64,000 bases of DNA from Bacteroidia bacterium (lineage in GTDB: Bacteria > Bacteroidota > Bacteroidia > B-17B0 > Aurantibacillaceae): the NCBI GenBank assembly GCA_026003255.1, contig BPGX01000001.1:248001-312000 (forward strand). Direction: 5' to 3'. Below are positions 8,414 to 17,827 of the stretch, piece by piece. Under the pieces are notes generated by a model. It made no database searches, was not told the DNA's origin, and saw nothing but the letters and a program-made list of their open reading frames with translations. A program made the translations under genes and the position numbers. The first letter of the stretch is position 1, and every line of letters starts with the position of its first letter.

Positions 8414-8648
8414 ATGGAAGTAATTTATATTCTTTTTAAGTATTAGTATTTTAATTGCAATTGGGTTTTTAGTGGCTTTTATTTGGTCGGTGAGAAAAGG
8501 GCAATATGAAGATGTTGTATCGCCTGCTATTAGGATTTTATATGAGAATTCAATAACAGATGAAACTAAAACAGAGAACAATAAAATAGAAACAACTATT
8601 AAATCACAAAAATCAAGTAATTATGGAACACAACAACAATCATCTTGA
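8414..8648 (+). pseudogene. ccoS: Frameshifted ccoS, cbb3 oxidase assembly protein
   Basis: CcoS is a small single-helix protein needed for cofactor insertion into cbb3 oxidase. Reading from the ATG at 8414 gives MEVIYILF and a stop at 8444. From 8439 in the next frame the sequence is SISILIAIGFLVAFIWSVRK followed by GQYEDVVSPAIRIL, the unmistakable CcoS core, ending at 8648. Removing one T from the run at 8433-8437 would restore a single protein of about 78 residues. No other usable start exists in the core frame. It overlaps ccoN by 26 bases. It may be a real mutation, programmed slippage or a homopolymer sequencing error. Confidence 0.85.
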
Positions 8649-10773
8649 AAAATTTGAGTACGACAACAGCATTGTGCGAAACTTTTTAATTGCAACCGTT
8701 GTATTTGGCGTTATTGGTATGTTGGTAGGTTTACTAATAGCGTTTCAATTGGTTTTTCCGGAGTTGAATTTTGGAATACCGATTACTACTTTTAGTCGAT
8801 TGAGACCGTTGCATACCAATGCAGTTATTTTTGCTTTTGTGGGCAATGGCATTTTTGCAGGCGTTTATTATTCGCTTCAAAGATTGCTTAAAACGAGAAT
8901 GTATAGTGATACTTTGAGTAGAATACATTTTTGGGGCTGGCAATTGATTATTCTTTCTGCTGCTATCACTTTGCCACTGGGTTATACCACATCTAAAGAA
9001 TATGCTGAATTAGAATGGCCGATTGATATTGCTATTACAATTATCTGGGTTGTTTTCGGCTGGAACATGTTTGGGACTATTTTGAAAAGGAGGGTAGAAC
9101 ATTTGTATGTAGCAATATGGTTTTACATAGCTACTTTTATTACAGTAGCGATGTTACATGTGGTTAATTCGTTTGAGTTACCAGTTTCTTTTTTGAAAAG
9201 TTATTCGTGGTATGCTGGTGTTCAGGATGCTTTGGTACAATGGTGGTATGGACACAATGCGGTTGCCTTCTTTTTGACTACACCGTATTTAGGTTTGATG
9301 TATTATTTTGTGCCAAAAGCTGCTGAAAGACCTGTGTATTCTTACAAATTATCTATTATTCACTTCTGGGCATTAATTTTCATATACATTTGGGCAGGAC
9401 CGCATCATTTGTTATATTCTGCATTGCCCGATTGGGCACAATCTTTAGGAGCTGTATTTTCAGTCATGTTGATTGCACCATCCTGGGGTGGGATGCTGAA
9501 TGGTTTGTTGACTTTGAGAGGGGCATGGGATAAAGTGAAAGTAGAGCCGATATTAAAATTTATGGTGGTTGCACTCACAGGATATGGTATGGCAACTTTT
9601 GAAGGACCGATGTTGTCATTGAAAAATGTGAATGCGATATCTCATTTTACTGATTGGACAATAGCACATGTTCATGTGGGCGGATTAGCATGGAATGGAT
9701 TTTTGACTTTTGGCGTTCTTTATTGGTTAGTACCAAAGATGTGGAGTACACAACTTTATTCTAAGAAGCTGGCTAACTTTCATTTCTGGATAGGTACATT
9801 AGGTATTGTGTTTTATGCAATACCAATGTATTGGGCGGGATTTACTCAAAGTTTTATGTGGAAAGAGTTTACTCAAGAAGGATTTTTAAAGTATCCCAAT
9901 TTTCTTGAAACTGTTACAGCGTTAAAGAATTTATATTTACTGAGAGGCATAGGTGGATTACTTTATTTTACAGGAGTAATTGTAATGGTTTACAATTTAA
10001 TTAAAACGGCTTATTCAGGAAAATTTGTTGCGAATGAAGCAGCAGAGGCACCAGCATTGATAAGATTTCAGGAAAGAAAAGAAGAATATTGGCATAAGTG
10101 GATTGAAAAAAGACCTGTACAGATGTTAATAGTTTCATTTATTGTAGTGGCTATTGGTGGTATAATTGAAATGGTGCCTACATTTCTCGTAAAATCTAAT
10201 ATTCCAACAATTTCTTCTGTTAAGCCATACACGCCGCTTGAATTAGAGGGAAGAGATATTTACATACGTGAAGGGTGTAATGTATGTCATTCACAGATGA
10301 TTCGACCGTTTAGAAGTGAAACAGAACGGTATGGAGATTATTCTAAAGCTGGTGAATTTGTCTATGACCATCCATTTTTGTGGGGATCAAAGAGAACGGG
10401 TCCTGATTTAGCAAGAGAGGGTACTGCGAAATTGCGTAAACCTAATGCTTGGCATTTTACGCACATGTTAGATCCGCGTCTTACATCTCCTAACTCTATA
10501 ATGCCCGCATATCCATGGTTAATTGAGAATACACTGGATATTTCAAAAACTGCAGACAAAATCAAAGCCATGAGAAAACTGGGTGTACCCTATCCAGAAG
10601 GTTACGAAGAGAAAGCAGTAGATGACTTAAAAAAGCAAGCAGAAGAAATTGCAAATGATTTGAAGAAGAATAATATACAAACATCACCAGATAAGGAAAT
10701 CATCGCATTAATTGCTTATTTACAAAGATTAGGAGTAGATGTAAGTTTAGATAAAAAACAAGCAAGCAAATAA
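8623..10773 (+). CDS. ccoN: Fused cbb3-type cytochrome c oxidase subunits I and II (CcoN-CcoO)
   Basis: 716 residues joining the catalytic and the monoheme subunit of the high-affinity terminal oxidase. Residues about 1-500 are the multi-helix CcoN, with heme/copper ligand histidines in RLRPLHTNA, in the VQWWYGHNAVAFF helix, in GPHHLLY and in AHVHVGG. After a linker helix, the CcoO domain begins near residue 535 (LEGRDIYIREG) with one c-type heme site CNVCH and the CcoO segment SETERYGDYSKAGE. Methionines in NSIMPAYPWL fit the axial ligand region. The C-terminal 80 residues are charged and helical. The fusion is common in Bacteroidota. It heads the operon after ccoS. Confidence 0.96.
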   Translation: MEHNNNHLEKFEYDNSIVRNFLIATVVFGVIGMLVGLLIAFQLVFPELNFGIPITTFSRLRPLHTNAVIFAFVGNGIFAGVYYSLQRLLKTRMYSDTLSRIHFWGWQLIILSAAITLPLGYTTSKEYAELEWPIDIAITIIWVVFGWNMFGTILKRRVEHLYVAIWFYIATFITVAMLHVVNSFELPVSFLKSYSWYAGVQDALVQWWYGHNAVAFFLTTPYLGLMYYFVPKAAERPVYSYKLSIIHFWALIFIYIWAGPHHLLYSALPDWAQSLGAVFSVMLIAPSWGGMLNGLLTLRGAWDKVKVEPILKFMVVALTGYGMATFEGPMLSLKNVNAISHFTDWTIAHVHVGGLAWNGFLTFGVLYWLVPKMWSTQLYSKKLANFHFWIGTLGIVFYAIPMYWAGFTQSFMWKEFTQEGFLKYPNFLETVTALKNLYLLRGIGGLLYFTGVIVMVYNLIKTAYSGKFVANEAAEAPALIRFQERKEEYWHKWIEKRPVQMLIVSFIVVAIGGIIEMVPTFLVKSNIPTISSVKPYTPLELEGRDIYIREGCNVCHSQMIRPFRSETERYGDYSKAGEFVYDHPFLWGSKRTGPDLAREGTAKLRKPNAWHFTHMLDPRLTSPNSIMPAYPWLIENTLDISKTADKIKAMRKLGVPYPEGYEEKAVDDLKKQAEEIANDLKKNNIQTSPDKEIIALIAYLQRLGVDVSLDKKQASK

Positions 10774-10784
10774 AATTTACAATT

Positions 10785-10949
10785 ATGTTGAGATTTGTAA
10801 AACATCATTTAGAAAGCATCTTGGGAATAGAAATTTATCCAATCATTTCGTTCCTGATATTTTTCCTGTTTTTTTTAGCGGTTTTAGTATGGTTAATAAA
10901 AGCAGATAATCATCGCCTTAATAAAATTAAAAACTTACCATTAGAGTAA
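10785..10949 (+). CDS. ccoQ: CcoQ-like small cbb3 oxidase subunit
   Basis: A 54-residue protein beginning MLRFVKHHLESI, with one strongly hydrophobic helix (ISFLIFFLFFLAVLVWLIKA) and a short basic tail. Position between the ccoNO fusion and ccoP, 11 bases after the former, and this topology identify it as the CcoQ/FixQ-type subunit that stabilises the complex. Sequence conservation in this family is low, so the call rests on size, topology and place. Confidence 0.8.
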   Translation: MLRFVKHHLESILGIEIYPIISFLIFFLFFLAVLVWLIKADNHRLNKIKNLPLE

Positions 10950-10969
10950 TAATCTAAAAAATAATCTAT

Positions 10970-12124
10970 ATGAAAACATTTTTTGATAATATTAGCAATT
11001 CCACTATGCTGGTGTTACTTACAGCATATACTTCATTAGCCCAAACTACAACTAATGAAACTGCTATTGTGGTAGAGCCAACAACATCTAATAATAATGT
11101 TATTGGATGGAGTTTGGTTATTTTATTGTTAATTCAATTACTTGTTGTAAGGTCTATTTCTTCTGCCATTAAAACTATTGGAAAATCAGAAGATGTATTA
11201 AACAATAGTAACCGTTTGCAAAATCTATTAGTTATTGGAGGTTTATTGTTTTCAACACAATTATGGTCACAGGATGTTACGGTTTCAAAAGTTAATAAAT
11301 CTTTGTTTAGCGACACAGATATTTATGTTTTAGTTGGATTGAATATTTTGCTTTCAATAGTAGTGTTGTGGATGTATTATCAATTTCGTCAGATATTAAA
11401 ATTTTCTGGTTTAATAAAAGAAGAGGAGGAAAAGGCATCAATGTGGAGTATTGAGCAATGGCTAACAAGGTCAGTTCCTATTGAAAAAGAAGCTACGATT
11501 CAATTTGAACACGAATACGATGGTATCAGAGAGTTGGACAATGTTTTACCTCCATGGTGGCTTTGGATGTTTTATGCTACAATTATTTTTTCAGTTGTTT
11601 ATTTAATTCACTACCATGTTGCACCTATTAAAGCTCTTGAAAATATTGGATTTATAGGACCAGGAGTTGGACAAGAAGAACTCTACAAAATGGAGATGGA
11701 ACAGGCAGAAAAAGAGAAACAAGCTTATCTGGCTATGATGGCTAATAATATTAATGAAAATAATGTTACAAAATTAGTAGACGCTTCAGAATTAGCACAA
11801 GGCAAAGAAATTTATCTTTCTAATTGTGCAACCTGTCATGGTAAAGAAGCACAAGGCGGAGCAGGGCCCAATTTAACCGATGATTATTGGTTGCATGGAG
11901 GAGGTATTAAAAATGTGTTTAAAACCATTAAATATGGTGTGCCAGAAAAAGGTATGATAGCATGGGAAACTCAACTATCACCTAAACAAATTCAACAAGT
12001 AGCTTCTTATGTTCTTTCGTTAAGAGGTACGAATCCGGCTGGAGCAAAAGAACCGCAAGGGGAATTATGGAAAGAAGATAATGAAACAGCGGCAACTACT
12101 GATACAACAATGGGTGTAAAATAA
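10970..12124 (+). CDS. ccoP: cbb3-type oxidase subunit III (CcoP), monoheme
   Basis: 384 residues. The first 150 hold extra hydrophobic segments and a low-complexity Thr/Asn stretch. A FixP-type N-terminal domain with the signature EHEYDGIRELDNVLPPWW follows near residue 175, with one membrane helix. The C-terminus is a cytochrome c domain with a single heme site, CATCHG. Proteobacterial CcoP has two heme sites; here only one CxxCH is present. The tail after LSLRGTNPAG is polar and disordered. It passes electrons to the CcoO heme. Confidence 0.93.
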   Translation: MKTFFDNISNSTMLVLLTAYTSLAQTTTNETAIVVEPTTSNNNVIGWSLVILLLIQLLVVRSISSAIKTIGKSEDVLNNSNRLQNLLVIGGLLFSTQLWSQDVTVSKVNKSLFSDTDIYVLVGLNILLSIVVLWMYYQFRQILKFSGLIKEEEEKASMWSIEQWLTRSVPIEKEATIQFEHEYDGIRELDNVLPPWWLWMFYATIIFSVVYLIHYHVAPIKALENIGFIGPGVGQEELYKMEMEQAEKEKQAYLAMMANNINENNVTKLVDASELAQGKEIYLSNCATCHGKEAQGGAGPNLTDDYWLHGGGIKNVFKTIKYGVPEKGMIAWETQLSPKQIQQVASYVLSLRGTNPAGAKEPQGELWKEDNETAATTDTTMGVK

Positions 12125-12130
12125 TGGGTA

Positions 12131-13546
12131 ATGGATACAATAGAATTACCATATAAAAAAGACGAATCGTTCAGAGATAAACTTTCTACTATTGATGAGA
12201 GAGGTAAAAGAAAATGGATTTATCCTAAAAATCAATCTGGTAAATTTCATACACTCCGACAGCTATTTGGATATAGTTTGTTGATAGTGCTTTTTGTTGT
12301 GCCGTTTTTGAAAGTTGATGGAGAACCGTTGTTTTTGTTAGATGTAGTTCATAGAAAGTTCATCATTTTTAGCAGAGTATTTTATCCACAGGACTTTTTT
12401 TACTTTGGACTATTGATGATAACTTTTATTGTATTTGTTGCATTATTCACTGTTGTTTTTGGGAGATTGTTTTGTGGATGGGCTTGTCCACAGACGATAT
12501 TCATGGAATTGGTGTATAGAAAAATTGAATACTGGATTGAGGGCGATTGGAAAGAACAAATGGCATTGAATAAGCAAAAAATGAATTTTGAAAAATTATG
12601 GAAAAAAACATTGAAGCACTCATTGTTTTATCTGGTAGCATTTGTTATATCTAATTTGTTTTTGAGTTATCTCATTGGGATTGATGATCTGAAAAAAATT
12701 GCAACAGAGCCCATAAGCGATCATATAGCTGGATTTACGACTCTGATTGTATTTAGTTTAGCATTTTATGGTGTATTTGCTTTTTTGCGAGAACAGGTGT
12801 GTACTAACATTTGTCCGTATGGAAGAATGCAAGGCGTGTTATTAGGAAAAGATTCATTAGTTATTGCTTATGATTATGTTAGAGGTGAGCCAAGAGGTAA
12901 GTTTAAAAAAAACGAAGACAGGAAGCTTGCTGGGAAGGGAGATTGTATTGATTGTCGTCAATGTGTGAATGTTTGCCCAACAGGTATAGATATTCGGAAT
13001 GGTACTCAATTGGAGTGTATAAATTGTGCATTATGTATTGATGCATGTAATTTTATGATGGAAAGTGTCGGGCTACCAAAAGGATTGATTCGTTATGCAT
13101 CGGAGTATCAGATTAAAGAAAATTTATCATATAAGTTAACTGCTCGTGCTAAAGGGTATATTGTTGTATTGTTAATTTTATTGGGAATAATAGGGCTTCT
13201 TTTGATGAAGCGGCCTCCGGTAGATGGCACGATACTGCGATCTTATGGATATTTAGTGGAGAAAACGCAAGAAGGAAAGTATAAAAATCTTTATACTTAC
13301 AAATTACTTAATAAAAGTAATCATCCGCAAAAAATTACGATTGAGATAATTCAACCGAAAGATGCCAAAATTGAAATGGTGGGGCACTTGCCTGTTATTG
13401 AAAAAGAGGGTTTCATTCAAGGGTCATTTTTTGTTATATTAGATAAACAACAAATTAAAGGACTCAAAACGGCTATTGAGATTGGTGTGTTTGATGAAAA
13501 GCATCAATTGATAAAAAAATTTAAGACAAACTTTTTAGCATTTTAA
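12131..13546 (+). CDS. ccoG: CcoG (FixG/RdxA) cbb3 oxidase accessory iron-sulfur protein
   Basis: A 471-residue membrane ferredoxin linked to copper handling during cbb3 assembly. It has five or so membrane helices, the motif GRLFCGWACPQT in the NapH-like part, REQVCTNICPYGR, and two 4Fe-4S clusters from CIDCRQCVNVCPTG and CINCALCIDAC. The C-terminal 120 residues form the periplasmic immunoglobulin-like FixG domain. It begins 6 bases after ccoP and ends 2 bases before ccoH. Confidence 0.95.
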   Translation: MDTIELPYKKDESFRDKLSTIDERGKRKWIYPKNQSGKFHTLRQLFGYSLLIVLFVVPFLKVDGEPLFLLDVVHRKFIIFSRVFYPQDFFYFGLLMITFIVFVALFTVVFGRLFCGWACPQTIFMELVYRKIEYWIEGDWKEQMALNKQKMNFEKLWKKTLKHSLFYLVAFVISNLFLSYLIGIDDLKKIATEPISDHIAGFTTLIVFSLAFYGVFAFLREQVCTNICPYGRMQGVLLGKDSLVIAYDYVRGEPRGKFKKNEDRKLAGKGDCIDCRQCVNVCPTGIDIRNGTQLECINCALCIDACNFMMESVGLPKGLIRYASEYQIKENLSYKLTARAKGYIVVLLILLGIIGLLLMKRPPVDGTILRSYGYLVEKTQEGKYKNLYTYKLLNKSNHPQKITIEIIQPKDAKIEMVGHLPVIEKEGFIQGSFFVILDKQQIKGLKTAIEIGVFDEKHQLIKKFKTNFLAF

Positions 13547-13548
13547 GT

Positions 13549-13980
13549 ATGAAATTCACGTGGGGACATGGAATAACATTAGCGTTCATAGTTTTTGCAG
13601 GATTTATTTTATACATGGTTTCTAAAATGATTCAATCAAAAGTTGAATTAGTAGAACAGGATTATTATGCGAAAGAAATTGCGTTTCAAAAGCAGATTAA
13701 TAAGTTTAATAATACTTTATTATTAGGAGATAGTGCTGTAATTGTTGACCAAACAGCAGAGAATATCAGAATTCATGTTGCTAAATCTAATCCAGATAAG
13801 ATAAGTTTGATGTTATATTATCCCTTTAATTCTTCTTATGATAGAAAACAAGAATGGGAAGGGCAAAAAAATATTGTGATTTCTAAAAGAGATATTCATA
13901 AAGGCAGATGTAAGTTAAAATTAGAATGGCAAGAAGGTGGAGTATCATACTATTATGAGAAAGAAATGGTAATTGATTAG
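13549..13980 (+). CDS. ccoH: CcoH (FixH) cbb3 oxidase accessory protein
   Basis: 143 residues with one N-terminal membrane helix (GITLAFIVFAGFILYMVSKM) and the family segment LVEQDYYAKEIAFQKQI. A periplasmic beta-rich domain follows. Position directly after ccoG supports the call. CcoH interacts with the oxidase and is needed for its stable assembly. Confidence 0.9.
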   Translation: MKFTWGHGITLAFIVFAGFILYMVSKMIQSKVELVEQDYYAKEIAFQKQINKFNNTLLLGDSAVIVDQTAENIRIHVAKSNPDKISLMLYYPFNSSYDRKQEWEGQKNIVISKRDIHKGRCKLKLEWQEGGVSYYYEKEMVID

Positions 13981-13989
13981 ATTAAAACT

Positions 13990-14685
13990 ATGTGGGAAAT
14001 TATTTATCTTGCTGTGTTGATGGGGTTTTTGGGGAGTTTTCATTGTGCAGGAATGTGTGGGTCTTTAATGATATTTCATTTTAGTAGTTTGACAAAAAAC
14101 TCCTTTGTTTTGAATTTTTTAGTGTACCATTTTGCACGAATTTCTGGTTATGCTTTACTTGGAATGTTTTTTGGTCAAATTGGTTTTTTAGGATATTTGC
14201 TTGGAATACAACAATTTGTTTCATTGTTTCTTGGATTATTAATGATATTTATTGCATTAAAATATTTTTTTCCGATTTCAATGCAGTTTTTGCCAAGTAT
14301 TAATGTTACCTCTTTTCTCAATGGAATATACAGTTCATTCCAATCATTAACTACTCGTTATTTGTTAGCAGGTTTTGCCAATAGTATTTTACCGTGTGGT
14401 TTTTCATTTATGGCGATGTTGTTTTCTGTAACCACTTATTCTATGCTGAAGGGTGTTGTGTTTATGTTTTTCTTTGGATTAGCTCATATTCCTGCTTTGT
14501 TATTAGTAGCCTTGTTTTCACAGAAACTTCAATTTACATTTCGTATAAGTAAATATGTGATGCCTTCTATTGCATTATTGACAGGTATTTTGTTGATTTT
14601 AAGAAGTATGAATTTAGGAATTCAATGGATTAGTCCAGATATAAAGATTTCCGAGAAGAATGTCAAAATTGAATGTCATAAATAA
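13990..14685 (+). CDS. DsbD/SafE-like six-helix membrane protein of the cbb3 maturation locus
   Basis: 231 residues with about six membrane helices. The N-terminal FLGSFHCAGMCGSL and the central ANSILPCGFSFMAM carry the paired Cys and Pro-Cys-Gly motifs of the DsbD_2 (sulfite exporter TauE/SafE) family. In cco loci this family sits beside ccoI and is thought to serve thiol or copper handling. The last base of its stop is the first base of the ccoI start, so translation is coupled. The exact cargo is not known. Confidence 0.8.
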   Translation: MWEIIYLAVLMGFLGSFHCAGMCGSLMIFHFSSLTKNSFVLNFLVYHFARISGYALLGMFFGQIGFLGYLLGIQQFVSLFLGLLMIFIALKYFFPISMQFLPSINVTSFLNGIYSSFQSLTTRYLLAGFANSILPCGFSFMAMLFSVTTYSMLKGVVFMFFFGLAHIPALLLVALFSQKLQFTFRISKYVMPSIALLTGILLILRSMNLGIQWISPDIKISEKNVKIECHK

Positions 14686-17114
14686 TGGAAGAAGCAAAAG
14701 AGGAATATTTTAGGAATAAAATACATCAAGAAAACAAATGTTTTCATTGTGGAGGTGCATTACCTAAAAAGCCCATTGAGAGAGATGAGCATTTGTTTTG
14801 TTGTAAAGGTTGTGTAAGTGTTTATGGAATTATTAAGGATTCTGGACTTGAAAATATCTATCAGCAAAATACATTTGGTAATTTTTCTAAACCTATTGAT
14901 GATAGCGATGCTCTTGAGTTTTCTTTTTTAGATAATCCATCTGTGCAGGAAAAATTGGTTTCCTTTAAGGAAGGAAACATTTGTAAGATAGTTTTATATG
15001 CTCCTGATATTCATTGTGCATCGTGTATATGGTTATTAGAACATTTGCCAAGATTGCATAGGGCAATTATTCAATCACAGGTAAATTTTCACGATAAAAA
15101 AATTTCTACTTTGTATGATGACTCTAAAATAAGTTTGAAGGAATTAGCAATTTTGCTTACACAAATTGGCTACAAGCCCTATTTTAGTTTGGAAAAGAAA
15201 AAAAATGAAGTAGAAGATAAAAAATTGTTGATGCAATTAGGAGTTGCAGGTTTTGCTTTTGGAAATATAATGTTGTTGAGTTTTCCGGATTATCTGGATA
15301 GTTTATCTACTTTGGAAGTTCAATATGCTGATTTGTTTCATTATGTGAGTTTTATGTTGTCTATACCGGTGTTATTTTTTTCGGCACGTCCATATTTAAA
15401 ATCAGCGTGGAGTGGGATTAAGACGAAGGATTTAAATATGGACATTCCTATTGGAATAGGGATACTTACGCTTTTTTTTAGAAGTGTTTATGATGTGTTT
15501 GTTTTACACGAATCGGGCTATTTTGATTCGTTAAGCGGTTTTGTGTTTTTTTTATTAATTGGTCGTTGGTATCAGCAAAAGACCTATCGTTTTTTAGATT
15601 TTGATAAGACATTTCATTCTTTTTTTCCTGTTAGTGTTATCAAAGTTGAAAATTTAAACGAAATAAATTGTGAGGTTAATGAGATTAAGGAGAATGATTT
15701 GGTAAAATTGAGAAATGGAGAATTAATTCCTTTTGATTGTGTATTGATGAGTAATGAGGCACAGATAGATTATAGTTTTGTAACGGGAGAATCTGATATT
15801 TTTCAAAAGAAGAAAGGAGATTTGATTTATGCTGGTGGGAAGTTGTATGGACAGAAAATACTTGTGAGAGTTAAGAAGCCATTTGACCAAAAATATTTTA
15901 TGCAATTGTGGACTGAAAATAGTACTCGCAAGAATGCATCATTTAAAAAAATTTCTGCTTTTCTTGGAAAACTAATAACCACTGTTGTTTTAGCAGTGGC
16001 TATTGCAGCCGTAGTGTATTGGAAGGACGCTGGGGATACGATATTATTAAAGAATGTAAGTTCTGTTTTAATCATTGGTTGTTCCTGTGCATTTGCATTG
16101 AGTGCGCCCTTTTTATTTGGGAATGTTTCAAGAATTTTATCTAAATTATCTTTCTTTGTGAAAAATCCTGAAAACATAGCAACATTAGCAGATGTCAAAC
16201 ACATTGTATTGGACAAAACTGGAACATTGACCGAAAAAGGGTATCAGGCAGAATGGGTTGGCGAACGGTCACTCACAGAGAGTGAAATCAATTTATTGTA
16301 TGCAGTATTTCAAAATTCCTTTCATCCATTGAGCAAAAAAATATGTGATTATTTGAAACCACAGGTTACTGAGTTTTTAGAATGCTCTGTATTTAATGAA
16401 TATTCAGGTAGAGGCATAGAAGCTGTTATTCAAAATAATACTTTGAAAGCAGGAAGTAAAGAGTGGGTGGGCTATTTTGATGATATTTCCGTTAATGCTT
16501 CATTAGTTTTTGTAAAATTAAACAATCAGATATTGGGATACTTTAAAGTTCAAAATAAATTAAGAGAAGGCATTGATAATATCGTTGAAAGTATAAAGAG
16601 TGGTTATAACTTACATATATTAACAGGAGATAATTCTCATAATGTGGATTATTTAAAGGAATTGTTTCCACATCCAATAAATATACTGACACAACAGAGC
16701 CCAGAGGATAAAAAGAATTATATCAACGCGTTGCAGGAAAAAGGAGAGAAGGTATTAATGATAGGAGATGGTTTGAATGATATGCCTGCATTGAAAACAG
16801 CAGATTTTGGAATTAGCATTACCGATGAAGCAAGTTATTTTGCGCCATCGGGTGATGCTATTATGAAAGGAGAAAGTTTAAAGTATTTACCACACATTTT
16901 AGAATTTGCCAGAGTTTCTAATAAGTTTTTACATATAAGTTATATATTTTCATTTGTTTATAATTCAGTTGGTTTATTATTAGCATTTAATGGATATTTG
17001 AATCCACTGGTAGCAGCGATTTTTATGCCATTGAGTAGTATTTCGGTTGTGATATTTGCTATATACTCAACTAATTATTATGCTCGAAGAATTTTCAAAT
17101 CTGAATTGAAGTGA
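14685..17114 (+). CDS. ccoI: CcoI (FixI) copper-type P1B ATPase for cbb3 assembly
   Basis: 809 residues. The N-terminus has CFHCGG and the LFCCKGC motif of FixI-type ATPases, then a metal-binding segment HCASCIW. Catalytic parts are intact: the actuator TGES, the phosphorylation site DKTGTLTEKG, the HP dipeptide in FHPLSKKI and the hinge GDGLNDMPALK. The membrane metal site reads GCSCAFALSAP, where CPC is usual; Pro is replaced by Ser. It should deliver Cu(I) to the periplasmic assembly pathway of the oxidase. It is the last gene of the operon. Confidence 0.93.
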   Translation: MEEAKEEYFRNKIHQENKCFHCGGALPKKPIERDEHLFCCKGCVSVYGIIKDSGLENIYQQNTFGNFSKPIDDSDALEFSFLDNPSVQEKLVSFKEGNICKIVLYAPDIHCASCIWLLEHLPRLHRAIIQSQVNFHDKKISTLYDDSKISLKELAILLTQIGYKPYFSLEKKKNEVEDKKLLMQLGVAGFAFGNIMLLSFPDYLDSLSTLEVQYADLFHYVSFMLSIPVLFFSARPYLKSAWSGIKTKDLNMDIPIGIGILTLFFRSVYDVFVLHESGYFDSLSGFVFFLLIGRWYQQKTYRFLDFDKTFHSFFPVSVIKVENLNEINCEVNEIKENDLVKLRNGELIPFDCVLMSNEAQIDYSFVTGESDIFQKKKGDLIYAGGKLYGQKILVRVKKPFDQKYFMQLWTENSTRKNASFKKISAFLGKLITTVVLAVAIAAVVYWKDAGDTILLKNVSSVLIIGCSCAFALSAPFLFGNVSRILSKLSFFVKNPENIATLADVKHIVLDKTGTLTEKGYQAEWVGERSLTESEINLLYAVFQNSFHPLSKKICDYLKPQVTEFLECSVFNEYSGRGIEAVIQNNTLKAGSKEWVGYFDDISVNASLVFVKLNNQILGYFKVQNKLREGIDNIVESIKSGYNLHILTGDNSHNVDYLKELFPHPINILTQQSPEDKKNYINALQEKGEKVLMIGDGLNDMPALKTADFGISITDEASYFAPSGDAIMKGESLKYLPHILEFARVSNKFLHISYIFSFVYNSVGLLLAFNGYLNPLVAAIFMPLSSISVVIFAIYSTNYYARRIFKSELK

Positions 17115-17166
17115 ATAAGATTCTTTGATTTTTGATTTTGTTGTTTTGTATATTTCTCAAAAAAAA

Positions 17167-17745
17167 ATGAGATTTTCTTCTGTCACATTGTTTTTTATTT
17201 ATTCTCGTTTTTTTCTTTCCCAAAATTGGGACGTGAATGCACTTTACTTTCTTCAAAATCACAGAAATGCAGGACATTATGTTTTTTTTCAAGCATTAAC
17301 GAATTCTGAATATTCATTATCAATGGCAGAACCAATAAGTTATTGGAGTTCATACCTTAAAACAAAACAGTGTGTTTGGAAACAAAGAGGAATACAATCA
17401 ATAGTTTCAATTACTACTAATGCAACATTGATTTATGGACTAAAGTATCTTATAAATCGTGAAAGACCTTATGAAAAATATTCGTTTTTAATTCCATTAC
17501 AAAAGGAACGCTCTCCGTCTTTTCCTTCAGGACACACGGGATTTGCATTTCGTTTAGCTACGGCTATTTCATTGAATTTTCCTAAATGGTATTGGATTTT
17601 GCCCGCTTAAATTTATGCAAGTGCTGTTGCGTATTCACGGTTATATATGGGTGTTCATTCTCCTACGGATGTTCTGGCTGGGGCTGCTATTGGTAGTATA
17701 TGTGCTATTTTATCATTTAAATTTTATTTAATAATTTGTAAATAA
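17167..17745 (+). pseudogene. PAP2-family phosphatase interrupted by an in-frame stop
   Basis: A membrane phosphatidic-acid-phosphatase-like protein. Motif 1 is KYLINRERP and motif 2 is PSFPSGHTGFAF. A TAA at 17608-17610 follows WYWILPA, and the same frame continues with [20 protein letters not shown], which is motif 3 (SRxxxxxH), then a last helix to a stop at 17743. One base change (for example TAT to TAA) explains it. The truncated product would lack the catalytic motif 3 His. The ATG at 17167 starts a plausible signal segment (MRFSSVTLFFIYSRFFLSQ). It lies downstream of ccoI but looks unrelated to it. Confidence 0.85.
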
Positions 17746-17804
17746 TTATGAAAATGTAATGTTTAAACCTGATAAATATCATTATCATTAAAAAACTTAC
17801 TCTT

Positions 17805-17812
17805 TACTTTTG
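17805..17812 (+). promoter_or_regulatory. -7 promoter element for the sulfate assimilation operon
   Basis: TACTTTTG, a full match to TAnnTTTG, 15 bases before the ATG at 17828. A TTG in-frame start at 17810 overlaps the element, supporting the later ATG. Confidence 0.55.
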
Positions 17813-17827
17813 CAATCTCAATTTAAG

